In this document: one piece after another, positions 17,196 to 26,228 of the stretch
Position numbering within the stretch: position 1 is the stretch's first letter
Layout of the letters: every line of letters begins with the position of its first letter
Source of the DNA: Streptococcus sp. 116-D4
GTDB taxonomy: Bacteria > Bacillota > Bacilli > Lactobacillales > Streptococcaceae
Length of the DNA: 64,000 nucleotides
Direction: 5' to 3'
Assembly: GCF_009731465.1 (NCBI RefSeq)
Contig: NZ_AP021887.1
Coordinates: forward strand, 1,420,001-1,484,000
Notes under the pieces: model-generated
Told to the model about the DNA's origin: nothing
Database searches by the model: none
Seen by the model: only the letters and a program-made list of their open reading frames with translations
Translations under genes and position numbers: made by a program

Positions 17196-18788
17196 CTGCA
17201 CTTTAAAGGTCTTGAGATAGTTGTCTTTTCCTACTTGACCTTCAAAGGTCTTACCATTTTCAAGGTAAGGAAGATCATCTGATACTGAGGCCTTAACCTT
17301 GTAAATCTTGCCATCAACTTTAAAGAAGTAGACAGTATCGCCCTTGATAACAGCTGATTTGAGGTCTGCTACCACTCCCTTGATACTTTCAGTTGTTGCA
17401 TTGTCAATCTCAAGATCGTTTTTATTGGCATACTTGCTGAGCAGTTCTTCCACTGTAGTAGCTACGATAACATTTTGGTACTCGACTGCGTCAACCAAGG
17501 CGTACTCTTTGACCAAGCCAGCATTGTCCTTCAAGCCCATGATGTAGAGTGGCTTGTCGTTAAGGTTGATGAGGATCGGGAAGGTTGCCTTGTAGGATTT
17601 CTCCTGAACAGCACCTTCGGCTGATTCACGGGCCGATTCTTCGGTCGCAGAAGCCAAGCTGTACTTAGTGATTTCTCCTGTTCGCATATTTTCTAGGATG
17701 AAACCAAGATTACTTTCATCTGCATTGGCCGATGTCACACCTGTGTAGAGGTAGATGTCATTGCCGATAGACAAATAATTATAGCCCTTCGTAGTCTGGG
17801 TCACGTTTTTCTTGGAAATCATGGCATTCCAGAAACCGTCCTTGTACTTGCCGTTATAGTTGATTTGCTCAATAGTTTCCTCAGCTGGATAGATCCTGTC
17901 CACCCATTCTGGAACATCTGCCAAACTGTATTCCTTGGTCTCTCCATTTGTGGCATCCAAGATAATGACTGAAACAGGACGAGGAACCGCAAGTCCAAAT
18001 TGCTTTTGGTAAACCGTCGCCACATAGAAAGGATTGCCCTCATCGTCCACCTCGAAGGATGGAGTCTTGAAGATTTTAGTTGGGTACTTAAAACGCAAGT
18101 GACGCTTGACATCACGGTTAAAATACTCCGAGTCAGAATACTTGATTGGTGTCTTCAAGTCCACCAAGTCCGCATTTCCGGTCACCATGTCTACCTTGAT
18201 ATATTCGCCGATTCCCTTGGCTTGATTATTAAACCACTTGATAGGATCTGCGTATTCTAGTGGCGTAACCCGATAAGGTTTCCCATCAATCGTCAATTGG
18301 GTATAGGTATCTGCCGCTACGTACTGCGATACCTTATCCGTTAGGGAACCCAAGTAACGGTCGCCAATTTTTTCAGCCGTACTTCTATCTAAGATAGGAA
18401 CCTTACTGGTATCACTCTTAGGAAATTCAGCAAAGTCTTTTTCCGTAACTGTGACTACACTGGCATAATTTTTAGCCTGAAAAATGCTAGAAGTCACCAA
18501 GGAAACAAAGGCCGCCAAGAGCAGAATTCCTCCAATAGAAGCAAAAAGGATTTTCCCTAACCGATTGATTTTGAAACCCTCTAGATTTAAGGCAGCTTCC
18601 GCCTTGCCGTGACGCACATGAACTGTTTTGACCAAATTGATTCCCCTACCAAAACCAAATAAGATTGCTACAAGCAGCAAATGCCCACAGAGGAAAAAGA
18701 GAAATTCCCAGCTGGTCAGGTTAAGGGGTGGTAAAAAGATATACCAGGTCGTTGCGATAAAAATAAGTTCAAAGACTATTCGTTTCAT
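17193..18788 (-). CDS. Large membrane-anchored protein of unknown function
   Basis: A 531-residue protein with three N-terminal membrane segments (residues about 4-22, 26-47 and 78-100) and a large C-terminal part, probably outside the cell, of about 430 residues rich in beta-type segments such as KIYKVKASV and KPYRVTPLEY. I do not recognise a family. The ATG at 18788 has AGGAGG 7 nt upstream; a GTG two codons earlier is too close to that site. The gene starts 12 nt behind the deformylase-like gene and is probably co-transcribed with it. Its TAA stop is provided by the end of a BOX repeat, so the C terminus may differ from relatives lacking the repeat. Confidence 0.8.
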   Translation of the reverse strand: MKRIVFELIFIATTWYIFLPPLNLTSWEFLFFLCGHLLLVAILFGFGRGINLVKTVHVRHGKAEAALNLEGFKINRLGKILFASIGGILLLAAFVSLVTSSIFQAKNYASVVTVTEKDFAEFPKSDTSKVPILDRSTAEKIGDRYLGSLTDKVSQYVAADTYTQLTIDGKPYRVTPLEYADPIKWFNNQAKGIGEYIKVDMVTGNADLVDLKTPIKYSDSEYFNRDVKRHLRFKYPTKIFKTPSFEVDDEGNPFYVATVYQKQFGLAVPRPVSVIILDATNGETKEYSLADVPEWVDRIYPAEETIEQINYNGKYKDGFWNAMISKKNVTQTTKGYNYLSIGNDIYLYTGVTSANADESNLGFILENMRTGEITKYSLASATEESARESAEGAVQEKSYKATFPILINLNDKPLYIMGLKDNAGLVKEYALVDAVEYQNVIVATTVEELLSKYANKNDLEIDNATTESIKGVVADLKSAVIKGDTVYFFKVDGKIYKVKASVSDDLPYLENGKTFEGQVGKDNYLKTFKVQ

Positions 18789-18799
18789 TTGCACTCCTC

Positions 18800-19210
18800 C
18801 TAAATGATTCGTCCTTCCAAATGATCCAGTTCATGCTGGCAGATCTGGGCTGGGAGACCTGTCAAAGTAATAGTCTGTTTCTGCCACTTGCTGTCACGAT
18901 AGGCAACCCTTATAGTTTCATAACGCCTAGTAGATCGCACACCTGTCAAAGACAAACAGCCTTCCTCTGTCTCATAAGGTCCTTCAGAGGATAGGAGCAC
19001 TGGATTAAACATGACCACGGGAACCAAGCCAAGATTAAAAATAATCACGCGCTTCTGCACCCCAATCATATTGGCAGCCAGGCCGACACAAGTCTCACGA
19101 TTTGCTAAAAGCGTATCCTGTAAATCTCTGGCAAGATACAGGTCTTCCTGACTTGCCGGCTGAGACACTTGAGACAAAAATAAGATATCCTTCACAATTT
19201 CTTTTTCCAC
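18800..19210 (-). CDS. Peptide deformylase-like protein, motif I glutamine replaced
   Basis: A 136-residue member of the peptide deformylase family, which removes formyl from new N-terminal methionines. Motif II (EEGCLSL, metal cysteine) and motif III (QHELDHL, HExxH) are intact, but motif I reads VGLAANMIG, with methionine where active deformylases have glutamine. It is also shorter than the main streptococcal deformylase. Activity is therefore doubtful. The start is GTG at 19210 with GAGGAG upstream, and two overlapping TGCTATAAT promoters lie at 19240-19254. It leads a two-gene unit with the large membrane protein. Confidence 0.85.
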   Translation of the reverse strand: MEKEIVKDILFLSQVSQPASQEDLYLARDLQDTLLANRETCVGLAANMIGVQKRVIIFNLGLVPVVMFNPVLLSSEGPYETEEGCLSLTGVRSTRRYETIRVAYRDSKWQKQTITLTGLPAQICQHELDHLEGRII

Positions 19211-19239
19211 TCCCTCACACTCCTCTTGCTTTTTACTAT

Positions 19240-19257
19240 ATTATAGCAATTATAGCA
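19240..19257 (-). promoter_or_regulatory. Tandem extended -10 promoters of the deformylase-like gene
   Basis: Two copies of TGCTATAAT, offset by 9 nt, on the minus strand (-10 boxes at 19240-19245 and 19249-19254). Confidence 0.6.
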
Positions 19258-19295
19258 TAAAAGCCGATAACTGCAAGCCCTTTCCCTCAACTGTA

Positions 19296-19327
19296 GCAAA
19301 AAGCCATCCGAAGATGACTTTTTTTGC
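19296..19327 (-). terminator. Terminator of caxP-GST operon
   Basis: GATGACTTTTT-type stem closed by a TTCG tetraloop (minus strand GTCATC-TTCG-GATGGC) with flanking A and T runs, directly at the GST stop codon. Confidence 0.85.
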
Positions 19328-20118
19328 TATTTAATTTCTTTATAAGTTACTTCCATACCACGCTTAACAGCTGGACGGTTGGCAATTTTTTCTGACCAGT
19401 TTACTAGATTTTGATAACTTGAGGCATCTAAAAATTTTGCAGAACCTTGGTAAAGCTTTCCTTGAACTAACTGGCCATACCAAGACCAGATAGCAATATC
19501 TGCAATCGTATAGTCATTGCCTGCAATATAAGGTTTCTGAGCCAATTCCTTATCCAATAAATCTAACTGGCGTTTCACTTCCATCGTAAAACGATTAATT
19601 GGATATTCCAATTTTTCAGGGGCATAATTAAAGAAATGTCCAAATCCCCCACCTAGAAAAGGTGCTGTACCTGCTTGCCAGAATAACCAATTCAAAACTT
19701 CTACCTTCTCCACAGGATTACTTGGTAGAAAGGCTCCAAATTTCTCAGCAAGGTATAAAAGAATATGCGCAGACTCAAAGACTCTCACTTCTTCAGTTCC
19801 TGACTGGTCCAACAAGGCTGGAATCTTTGAATTTGGATTAAGCTTTACAAAGTCTGAACCAAACTGATCCCCATCCATAATCGCAATCTTATACAAATCG
19901 TAAGTCGCTTGTTCAAAACCAGCTTCTTGCAATTCTTCCAATAAGATAGTGACCTTCACACCATTTGGTGTTCCCAGTGAATAAAGCTGAAAAGGTTGCT
20001 CTCCTTTTGGCAAGTTTTGTTCGAAACGGGCACCTGCTGTTGGTTTATTTAATCCCGTAAAGGCTCCTTGATTACTAGCTTCATCCTGCCATACGGTCGG
20101 TAATTGATAGGCTGACAT
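19327..20118 (-). CDS. Glutathione S-transferase family protein (YghU-like)
   Basis: A 263-residue protein with an N-terminal thioredoxin-like GST domain (residues about 40-125; YSLGTPNGVKVTILLEEL and NSKIPALLD) and an all-helical C-terminal domain (about 135-255, with NDYTIADIAIWSWYG, the N-capping box). It resembles the YghU/YfcG disulfide-bond oxidoreductase branch. The enzyme substrate is unknown, and streptococci differ in whether they make or import glutathione. RBS GGGAGG precedes the ATG, and it follows caxP by 12 nt in an apparent operon. Confidence 0.88.
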   Translation of the reverse strand: MSAYQLPTVWQDEASNQGAFTGLNKPTAGARFEQNLPKGEQPFQLYSLGTPNGVKVTILLEELQEAGFEQATYDLYKIAIMDGDQFGSDFVKLNPNSKIPALLDQSGTEEVRVFESAHILLYLAEKFGAFLPSNPVEKVEVLNWLFWQAGTAPFLGGGFGHFFNYAPEKLEYPINRFTMEVKRQLDLLDKELAQKPYIAGNDYTIADIAIWSWYGQLVQGKLYQGSAKFLDASSYQNLVNWSEKIANRPAVKRGMEVTYKEIK

Positions 20119-20130
20119 CCGAAACCTCCC

Positions 20131-22827
20131 TTAAATCGCATTCTTATCAAAGCCAAGTTTACGTTGAACAAACTTAACAATTTCGACGATGATAATCATT
20201 GAGAAGCTACCAGCCATGACGATTCCCCATTGTGACAAGTCTAGTTTCGTTACATGGAAGATTCCTTCAAGCGGTTCTACAACGATTGTTGCCATGAGAA
20301 GGATGAAGGATACCAAGATGGACCAGTTGAAGGTCTTAGACTTGAATGGGCCAACTGTCAAGATGGATTGGTAGACAGATTTGACATTGTAGGCATGGAA
20401 GAGCTGAATCAAACCAAGGGTTGCAAAGGCCATAGTTAGAGCATCTGCATGAATGGCATGATTGTCACCCACATGAACTGGGTAAGCAATCGCAAGACCA
20501 TAAACACTCATAACAATAGCTGCTTGGAGTACACCTTGATAGATGATAGAACTCAAAACACCACCTGAGAAGAAGCTTGCCTTGCGTCCACGTGGTTTAT
20601 GGTTCATGACACCAGGCTCAGCAGGTTCAACACCAAGAGCGATAGCTGGGAAGGTATCTGTTACCAAGTTGATCCACAAAAGATGAACTGGCTGCAAGAC
20701 GTCCCAACCAAACAAGGTTGATAAGAAGATGGTTAATACTTCAGCAGTATTGGCAGAAAGTAGGTACTGAATGGTCTTTTGAATGTTTGAGAAGACCTTA
20801 CGTCCTTCTTCAACTGCGACGATAATAGTCGCAAAGTTATCATCCGCAAGAATCATGTCAGAAGCTCCCTTAGAAACCTCTGTACCAGTGATTCCCATAC
20901 CGATACCGATATCGGCTGTTTTCAGAGCTGGCGCATCATTGACACCGTCACCTGTCATAGCAACGACCTTACCTTGTTTTTGCCAAGCCTTGACGATACG
21001 AACCTTGTGCTCTGGAGACACACGCGCATAAACAGAGTATTGACCAACTACTTTTTCAAAGTCTTCATCTGACAGTTCGTTGAGCTCAGCACCAGTTAAA
21101 ACGTGGCCTTCGGTATCATTTGCAGCGATGATTCCCAAACGTTTAGCAATAGCTTCTGCAGTGTCTTGATGGTCACCTGTGATCATGATTGGACGAATTC
21201 CCGCTTCCTTAGCCACACGAACAGCCTCAGCAGCTTCAGGACGTTCAGGGTCAATCATCCCGATTAAACCAGTGAAGATTAAATCATTTTCAAGCTCTTC
21301 AGAAGTAAGATTTTCTGGAATACTGTCAATAATCTTATAAGCACCTGCAAGGACACGCAAGGCTTGATGAGCCATTTCAGAGTTATTTGTGTGAATGAGG
21401 TTTGTAACCTTCTCATCAATCGGAGCAATATCCCCAGCCTTATCACGAAGAACACAACGTTTCAAAAGTTGATCTGGCGCACCCTTGACTGCTACAAGGA
21501 AACGACCATCTGGCAACGGGTGAACCGTTGACATGAGCTTACGGTCAGAGTCAAATGGCAACTCAGCCACACGAGGGTATTTGTCTAAAAATCCTTTGAC
21601 ATCGTAGCCCTTGTCCAAGGCATACTGAATGAAGGCTGTTTCGGTTGGGTCACCAATCAGGTTGCCTTCCACATCGATTTTAGTATCATTGGCCAATACA
21701 ACTGAACGAAGTAGGGGCATTTCAAGACCCAGTTCAATATCATCAGCTGAGTCATGTAGGACTGCATCGTAGAAGACTTTTTCAACGGTCATCTTGTTCA
21801 TGGTCAGCGTACCAGTCTTATCAGAAGCGATAATTTCAGTTGAACCAAGTGTTTCTACTGCTGGCAACTTACGAACGATAGAGTTTCGTTTGGCCAAAAC
21901 TTGAGTACCAAGGGCAAGAACGATCGTTACGATAGCTGGGAGCCCTTCTGGGATAGCCGCAACGGCAAGGGCAACAGAGGTCATCAACTCACCTAGTGGA
22001 TCTTTTCCTTGAATAAAGACACCTACAACAAAAGTAACTAGGGCAATGACCAAAATTGCATAAGTCAAGACCTTAGAAAGGTTGTTCAAGTTTTGTTTAA
22101 GTGGTGTATCTGTCTCATCTGCATCTTGAAGCATACCTGCGATGTGACCAACTTCAGTATACATACCAGTATTGACAACAACACCCATCCCACGACCATA
22201 GGTTACGTTAGAGTTTTGGAAGGCCATGTTGACACGGTCACCAATACCAGCGTCTGCAGTAAGCTCGACTGACAAGTCTTTTTCTACTGGCACAGACTCA
22301 CCTGTCAGGGCAGCTTCTTCGATTTTAAGAGAGTTGGCTTCAAGCAAACGTAGGTCTGCAGGTACTACATCACCAGCTTCGAGAGCTACGATATCACCTG
22401 GTACCAATTCTTTAGAATCAATCTCAGCCATGTGCCCATCACGAAGAACGCGGGCAGCTGGACTAGACATGGATTTTAGTGCTTCGATGGCTTCTTCAGC
22501 TTTTCCTTCTTGGTAAACACCAAAGGCAGCGTTGATGATAACTACGGCTAGGATGATGATAGCATCTGCGATATCTTCCCCACCAGAAGTCACGACTGAT
22601 AAAATAGCCGCTGCAACTAGGATGATAATCATCAAATCCTTAAACTGCTCTATGAATTTGACCAGGATTGATCGTTTCTCACCTTCTTCGAGTTCATTGT
22701 GGCCAAATTCAGCAAGGCGCTTTTCCGCCTCACTTGATGACAAACCTTGCTCGGTCGCATCCACAGCCTGCAAGACCTCTTCAGGACTCTGAGTGTAAAA
22801 CGCTTGGCGTTTTTGTTTTTTTGACAT
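20131..22827 (-). CDS. caxP: P-type cation-transporting ATPase CaxP (Ca2+/Mn2+ efflux)
   Basis: An 898-residue P2-type (SERCA-like) ATPase. Visible blocks are TGES (actuator), IPEGLP in the fourth membrane helix (cation site), the phosphorylation site DKTGTLT, and GDGVNDAPALK. About ten membrane helices are expected. In pneumococcus the gene (also called mgtA) exports Ca2+ and Mn2+ and is activated by a Mn2+ riboswitch, which is present upstream here. The ATG at 22827 has GGAGGA 5-6 nt upstream; longer frames to 22854 or 22898 lack this. Divergent to the Mn exporter mntE, so the intergenic region is a small manganese-handling locus. Confidence 0.94.
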   Translation of the reverse strand: MSKKQKRQAFYTQSPEEVLQAVDATEQGLSSSEAEKRLAEFGHNELEEGEKRSILVKFIEQFKDLMIIILVAAAILSVVTSGGEDIADAIIILAVVIINAAFGVYQEGKAEEAIEALKSMSSPAARVLRDGHMAEIDSKELVPGDIVALEAGDVVPADLRLLEANSLKIEEAALTGESVPVEKDLSVELTADAGIGDRVNMAFQNSNVTYGRGMGVVVNTGMYTEVGHIAGMLQDADETDTPLKQNLNNLSKVLTYAILVIALVTFVVGVFIQGKDPLGELMTSVALAVAAIPEGLPAIVTIVLALGTQVLAKRNSIVRKLPAVETLGSTEIIASDKTGTLTMNKMTVEKVFYDAVLHDSADDIELGLEMPLLRSVVLANDTKIDVEGNLIGDPTETAFIQYALDKGYDVKGFLDKYPRVAELPFDSDRKLMSTVHPLPDGRFLVAVKGAPDQLLKRCVLRDKAGDIAPIDEKVTNLIHTNNSEMAHQALRVLAGAYKIIDSIPENLTSEELENDLIFTGLIGMIDPERPEAAEAVRVAKEAGIRPIMITGDHQDTAEAIAKRLGIIAANDTEGHVLTGAELNELSDEDFEKVVGQYSVYARVSPEHKVRIVKAWQKQGKVVAMTGDGVNDAPALKTADIGIGMGITGTEVSKGASDMILADDNFATIIVAVEEGRKVFSNIQKTIQYLLSANTAEVLTIFLSTLFGWDVLQPVHLLWINLVTDTFPAIALGVEPAEPGVMNHKPRGRKASFFSGGVLSSIIYQGVLQAAIVMSVYGLAIAYPVHVGDNHAIHADALTMAFATLGLIQLFHAYNVKSVYQSILTVGPFKSKTFNWSILVSFILLMATIVVEPLEGIFHVTKLDLSQWGIVMAGSFSMIIIVEIVKFVQRKLGFDKNAI

Positions 22828-22899
22828 GTGTCTCCTCCTTGACATTGTGTGCAAAACAGACTCTCTTTTCCCTCATCGCATCTTTTCACGACAAACAAA

Positions 22900-22928
22900 A
22901 AGAGACCTGTTAATCATAACAAGTCTCG
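22900..22928 (-). terminator. Expression-platform terminator of the Mn2+ riboswitch
   Basis: GAGACTTGTT/AACAGGTCTC stem with a 6-nt loop followed by TTTTTG on the minus strand, between the aptamer and caxP. Metal binding is expected to prevent its formation. Confidence 0.85.
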
Positions 22929-22935
22929 CTGTTTA

Positions 22936-23020
22936 AGATAGGGCCGGAAAGCATACTTTTCAGTATAAAATTCGGAATGACGACACTATCACAGGTTTCT
23001 GCCAGCTACTCCCTTGAGTA
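22936..23020 (-). promoter_or_regulatory. yybP-ykoY Mn2+ riboswitch aptamer
   Basis: Minus-strand sequence contains AAGGGAGTAGCTGGCAGAAA, then CCTGTGATAGTGTCGTCATT, and ends with CTTTCCGGCCCTATC, the recognisable parts of the yybP-ykoY motif. A terminator hairpin follows before the caxP RBS. In pneumococcus a riboswitch of this class is reported to turn on this ATPase gene when Mn2+ is high. Confidence 0.88.
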
Positions 23021-23025
23021 GTTCT

Positions 23026-23034
23026 ATTATACCA
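23026..23034 (-). promoter_or_regulatory. caxP promoter (extended -10)
   Basis: TGGTATAAT on the minus strand just upstream of the riboswitch; the -35 region (TTTGAA) is only moderate. Confidence 0.7.
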
Positions 23035-23072
23035 AATTTTAAACAACTTTCAAAGAGTAAAAACTGCCTTAT

Positions 23073-23101
23073 TTGAATTTTCCCTTGAAAATCAGTATAA
23101 T
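23073..23101 (+). promoter_or_regulatory. mntE promoter
   Basis: TTGAAT (23073-23078), 17-nt spacer, TATAAT (23096-23101), back to back with the caxP promoter. Confidence 0.75.
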
Positions 23102-23134
23102 AGTAGAATGCTATGTGACTAGAAAGGAAGTTGA

Positions 23135-24319
23135 ATGAAGCAATCTATCTCAAACCTCAAGTTAGCTGAGCGTGGGGCCATTATCAGTATTTCGACCTAT
23201 TTAATCTTGTCTGCAGCAAAATTAGCAACTGGTCATCTTCTTCATTCATCCAGTTTAGTGGCCGATGGTTTCAACAACGTATCGGATATCATTGGAAATG
23301 TGGCTCTCTTGATCGGCATTCGAATGGCCCGCCAACCTGCTGACCGAGACCACCGTTTTGGCCACTGGAAGATTGAAGATTTGGCTAGCTTAATCACTTC
23401 CATCATCATGTTCTATGTTGGCTTTGATGTACTAAGGGATACCATTCAGAAGATTCTCAGCCGGGAAGAAACGGTCATTGATCCTCTTGGTGCAACTCTA
23501 GGAATCATTTCTGCAGTGATTATGTTTCTAGTTTATCTCTACAATACTGACCTCAGTAAAAAATCCAACTCCAAGGCACTAAAGGCTGCCGCCAAGGACA
23601 ATCTTTCTGATGCTGTTACCTCACTGGGTACTACCATTGCCATTCTGGCCAGCAGTTTCAATTATCCAATTGTGGATAAACTGGTCGCTATCATCATCAC
23701 TTTCTTTATCTTGAAAACTGCCTATGATATCTTCATCGAGTCTTCCTTTAGCCTTTCAGATGGCTTTGACGACCGTCTGCTCGAGGACTATCAAAAAGCC
23801 ATTATGGAAATTCCCAAAATCAACAAGGTTAAATCTCAAAGAGGTCGAACCTACGGTAGCAACATCTACCTGGATATTACGCTAGAAATGAATCCTGACC
23901 TGTCTGTTTTTGAGAGTCATGAAATCGCGGATCAGGTCGAGTCTATGCTAGAAGAACGATTTGGAGTCTTTGATACCGATGTCCACATCGAACCTGCGCC
24001 TATCCCTGAGGATGAAATTTTAGACAATGTCTATAAAAAATTGCTCATGCGAGAGCAATTGATTGACCAAGGAAATCAATTGGAAGAACTCTTGGCTGAT
24101 GATTTTGTCTATATTCGCCAAGATGGAGAGCAGATTAATAAAGAAGCCTATAAAGCCGAAAAAGACTTGAATTCCGCTATCAAGGATATTCAAATCACTT
24201 CCATCAGTCAAAAGACCAAACTCATCAGCTATGAGTTAGATGGTATCATCCACACAAGTATCTGGCGTCGCCACGAAACTTGGCAAAATATCTTTCATCA
24301 AGAAACCAAAAAAGAATAG
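23135..24319 (+). CDS. mntE: Manganese efflux protein MntE (cation diffusion facilitator)
   Basis: A 394-residue CDF transporter with six membrane helices. Metal-site motifs DGFNNVSD (TM2, about residues 45-52) and DNLSD (TM5) are of the Mn-type Asn/Asp pattern, followed by a cytoplasmic ferredoxin-like domain and an extra C-terminal domain of about 100 residues. The pneumococcal orthologue exports Mn2+ and protects against Mn toxicity. RBS AAAGGAAG precedes the ATG. It lies divergent to caxP. Confidence 0.94.
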   Translation: MKQSISNLKLAERGAIISISTYLILSAAKLATGHLLHSSSLVADGFNNVSDIIGNVALLIGIRMARQPADRDHRFGHWKIEDLASLITSIIMFYVGFDVLRDTIQKILSREETVIDPLGATLGIISAVIMFLVYLYNTDLSKKSNSKALKAAAKDNLSDAVTSLGTTIAILASSFNYPIVDKLVAIIITFFILKTAYDIFIESSFSLSDGFDDRLLEDYQKAIMEIPKINKVKSQRGRTYGSNIYLDITLEMNPDLSVFESHEIADQVESMLEERFGVFDTDVHIEPAPIPEDEILDNVYKKLLMREQLIDQGNQLEELLADDFVYIRQDGEQINKEAYKAEKDLNSAIKDIQITSISQKTKLISYELDGIIHTSIWRRHETWQNIFHQETKKE

Positions 24320-24321
24320 AG

Positions 24322-24350
24322 AAATCCTGTCCATGAGACGGGATTTTTCT
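24322..24350. terminator. Terminator between mntE and the ABC-F gene
   Basis: AAATCCTGTC/GACGGGATTT stem followed by a T run; probably serves both converging genes. Confidence 0.85.
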
Positions 24351-24356
24351 ATTCTT

Positions 24357-26228
24357 CTAGCTATCAAAGTCACTGAGATACTCATAGCGTTCGTATTTTT
24401 CAAGAAGTGCTTCGTTTTTCTCATCTAGTTCTTTTTGAAGAGTAGCCAGTTTGCCAAAGTCAGAACCATTGGCCTGCATCTCCTCTTCAATCGCAGCGAT
24501 ACGGTTTTCCAAGGCTTCAATATCACCTTCAATACTTGCCCACTCCTGCTTTTCTTGGTAGGTCATGCGTTTCTTGTCTTCACGGACCTTAACCACTTTC
24601 TCCTTTTCGGCCTTTTGAACTTGGCTTTTCGTTTCTGCTTCAAAGGCCTTTTCATCAAGATAGTCAGTGTAATGTCCGAAGAAAGGACGAATCTTGCCAT
24701 CTTCAAAGGCCAGAATCTTGGTCGCTACCTTATCAAGGAAATAGCGATCGTGACTAACGGTCAAAACTGGACCAGCAAAGCCTTGCAAGAAATTTTCTAG
24801 AACTGTTAAGGTTGCAATGTCTAGGTCATTTGTCGGTTCGTCCAAGAGAAGAACATTTGGTTTATCCAAAAGCAGTTTGAGGAGATAGAGGCGTTTTTTC
24901 TCTCCACCAGACAATTTCTCAATCAAGGTTCCATGAGTCGAACGTGGGAAGAGGAACTGCTCTAGCAACTCTGCAATGGAAGTCGTAGAACCACCGCTGG
25001 TCTTGACCTCTTCTGCCACTTCCTGCAAGTAATTGATCACTCGCTTACTTTCATCCAAGCTCTCAATTTGCTGAGAGAAATAAGCGATGCGAACCGTTTC
25101 ACCAATTACAACTTGACCTGCTGTCGGCTCAAGACTTCCTGCAATCAGGTTAAGCAGGGTTGATTTTCCAACACCGTTATCCCCAACGATTCCAATACGG
25201 TCTTTGGCTTGTACCAAAAGATTAAAATGTTTCAGAATCGGTTTATCGTCATAGGCAAAGGAAACATCCTTAAACTCGATAACTTTCTTCCCAATTCGAC
25301 TGGTTTCAAAGTTCATGGTCAAGTCTGTTTCAGCAATGCCACCTGAAACTTCTTTTTTCAGGTCATGGAAACGATTGATACGAGCCTGCTGCTTGGTCGC
25401 ACGCGCCTGAGGTTGTCTGCGCATCCAGGCCAATTCTTGCTTATAAAGTTGTTCCTTCTTGTGGAGAAGAGCTGCATCCCGCTCGTCCTGATCCGCCTTA
25501 AGGCGAATATAGTCCTGGTAATTACCCTGATACTCGGTTAATCCACCTCTATCCAATTCAAAAATCCGAGTTGACAAAGCGTCTAGGAAATAACGGTCAT
25601 GGGTGATAAAAAGGACGGTCATCTTAGAATTTTTCAAAAAGAGGGTCAGCCACTCAATAGTTGCAATATCCAGATGGTTAGTTGGCTCATCCAAAAGCAA
25701 AAGGTCGTGATTTCCTAGCAGCACTTGTGCCAACTGAACCCGTCTTCGCAAACCACCTGAAAGAGCTCCAACTGGAGTCGACAAATCCTGGATTCCCAAC
25801 TTGCTGAGAACGGTCTTGACCTGACTCTCAATTTCCCAAGCTTGGAGAGAATCCATCTCCGCCATAACCCGTTCCAAATGCGCTTGCTTATCCTCACTGT
25901 AGTTGAGCATGAGCAATTCATACTCACGGATCAGCTGGATTTCTTTCAAATCACTTGATAGAACAGTATCCAAGACAGTCTTGCTATCATCAAAATCTGG
26001 GTCCTGGGTCAAGTAGCCAATTTTGTAATCATTTTTTGCCGAAAAAGGGCTTACGTCACCATCAAAACCAGAAACGCCTGAAAGAACATCTAATAAGGTC
26101 GTCTTTCCTGTTCCATTGACACCGATAAGACCGATTCTATCCAAGTCATGGATGATAAAGGAAATATCCTTAAAGACAGTCTTGTCTCCAACGGATTTAC
26201 TTAGTTTTTCAACGATAAAATCACTCAT
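24357..26228 (-). CDS. ABC-F family ATPase (Uup-like)
   Basis: A 623-residue protein with two ABC ATPase domains and no membrane segment. Walker A GVNGTGKT (about 36-43) and GDNGVGKS (about 345-352), with signatures ALSGGLRRR and LSGGEKKR, are intact. Between them lies the ABC-F linker and at the end a charged coiled coil (residues about 545-620), as in Uup. ABC-F proteins act on the ribosome; there is nothing to suggest an antibiotic-resistance type. The ATG overlaps the stop of cca by 4 nt. Confidence 0.92.
   Translation of the reverse strand: MSDFIVEKLSKSVGDKTVFKDISFIIHDLDRIGLIGVNGTGKTTLLDVLSGVSGFDGDVSPFSAKNDYKIGYLTQDPDFDDSKTVLDTVLSSDLKEIQLIREYELLMLNYSEDKQAHLERVMAEMDSLQAWEIESQVKTVLSKLGIQDLSTPVGALSGGLRRRVQLAQVLLGNHDLLLLDEPTNHLDIATIEWLTLFLKNSKMTVLFITHDRYFLDALSTRIFELDRGGLTEYQGNYQDYIRLKADQDERDAALLHKKEQLYKQELAWMRRQPQARATKQQARINRFHDLKKEVSGGIAETDLTMNFETSRIGKKVIEFKDVSFAYDDKPILKHFNLLVQAKDRIGIVGDNGVGKSTLLNLIAGSLEPTAGQVVIGETVRIAYFSQQIESLDESKRVINYLQEVAEEVKTSGGSTTSIAELLEQFLFPRSTHGTLIEKLSGGEKKRLYLLKLLLDKPNVLLLDEPTNDLDIATLTVLENFLQGFAGPVLTVSHDRYFLDKVATKILAFEDGKIRPFFGHYTDYLDEKAFEAETKSQVQKAEKEKVVKVREDKKRMTYQEKQEWASIEGDIEALENRIAAIEEEMQANGSDFGKLATLQKELDEKNEALLEKYERYEYLSDFDS

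Noticed and set aside
24357..26228. Antibiotic-resistance ABC-F protein
   Set aside because: C-terminal coiled coil and core-genome position fit housekeeping Uup; nothing points to a resistance type.
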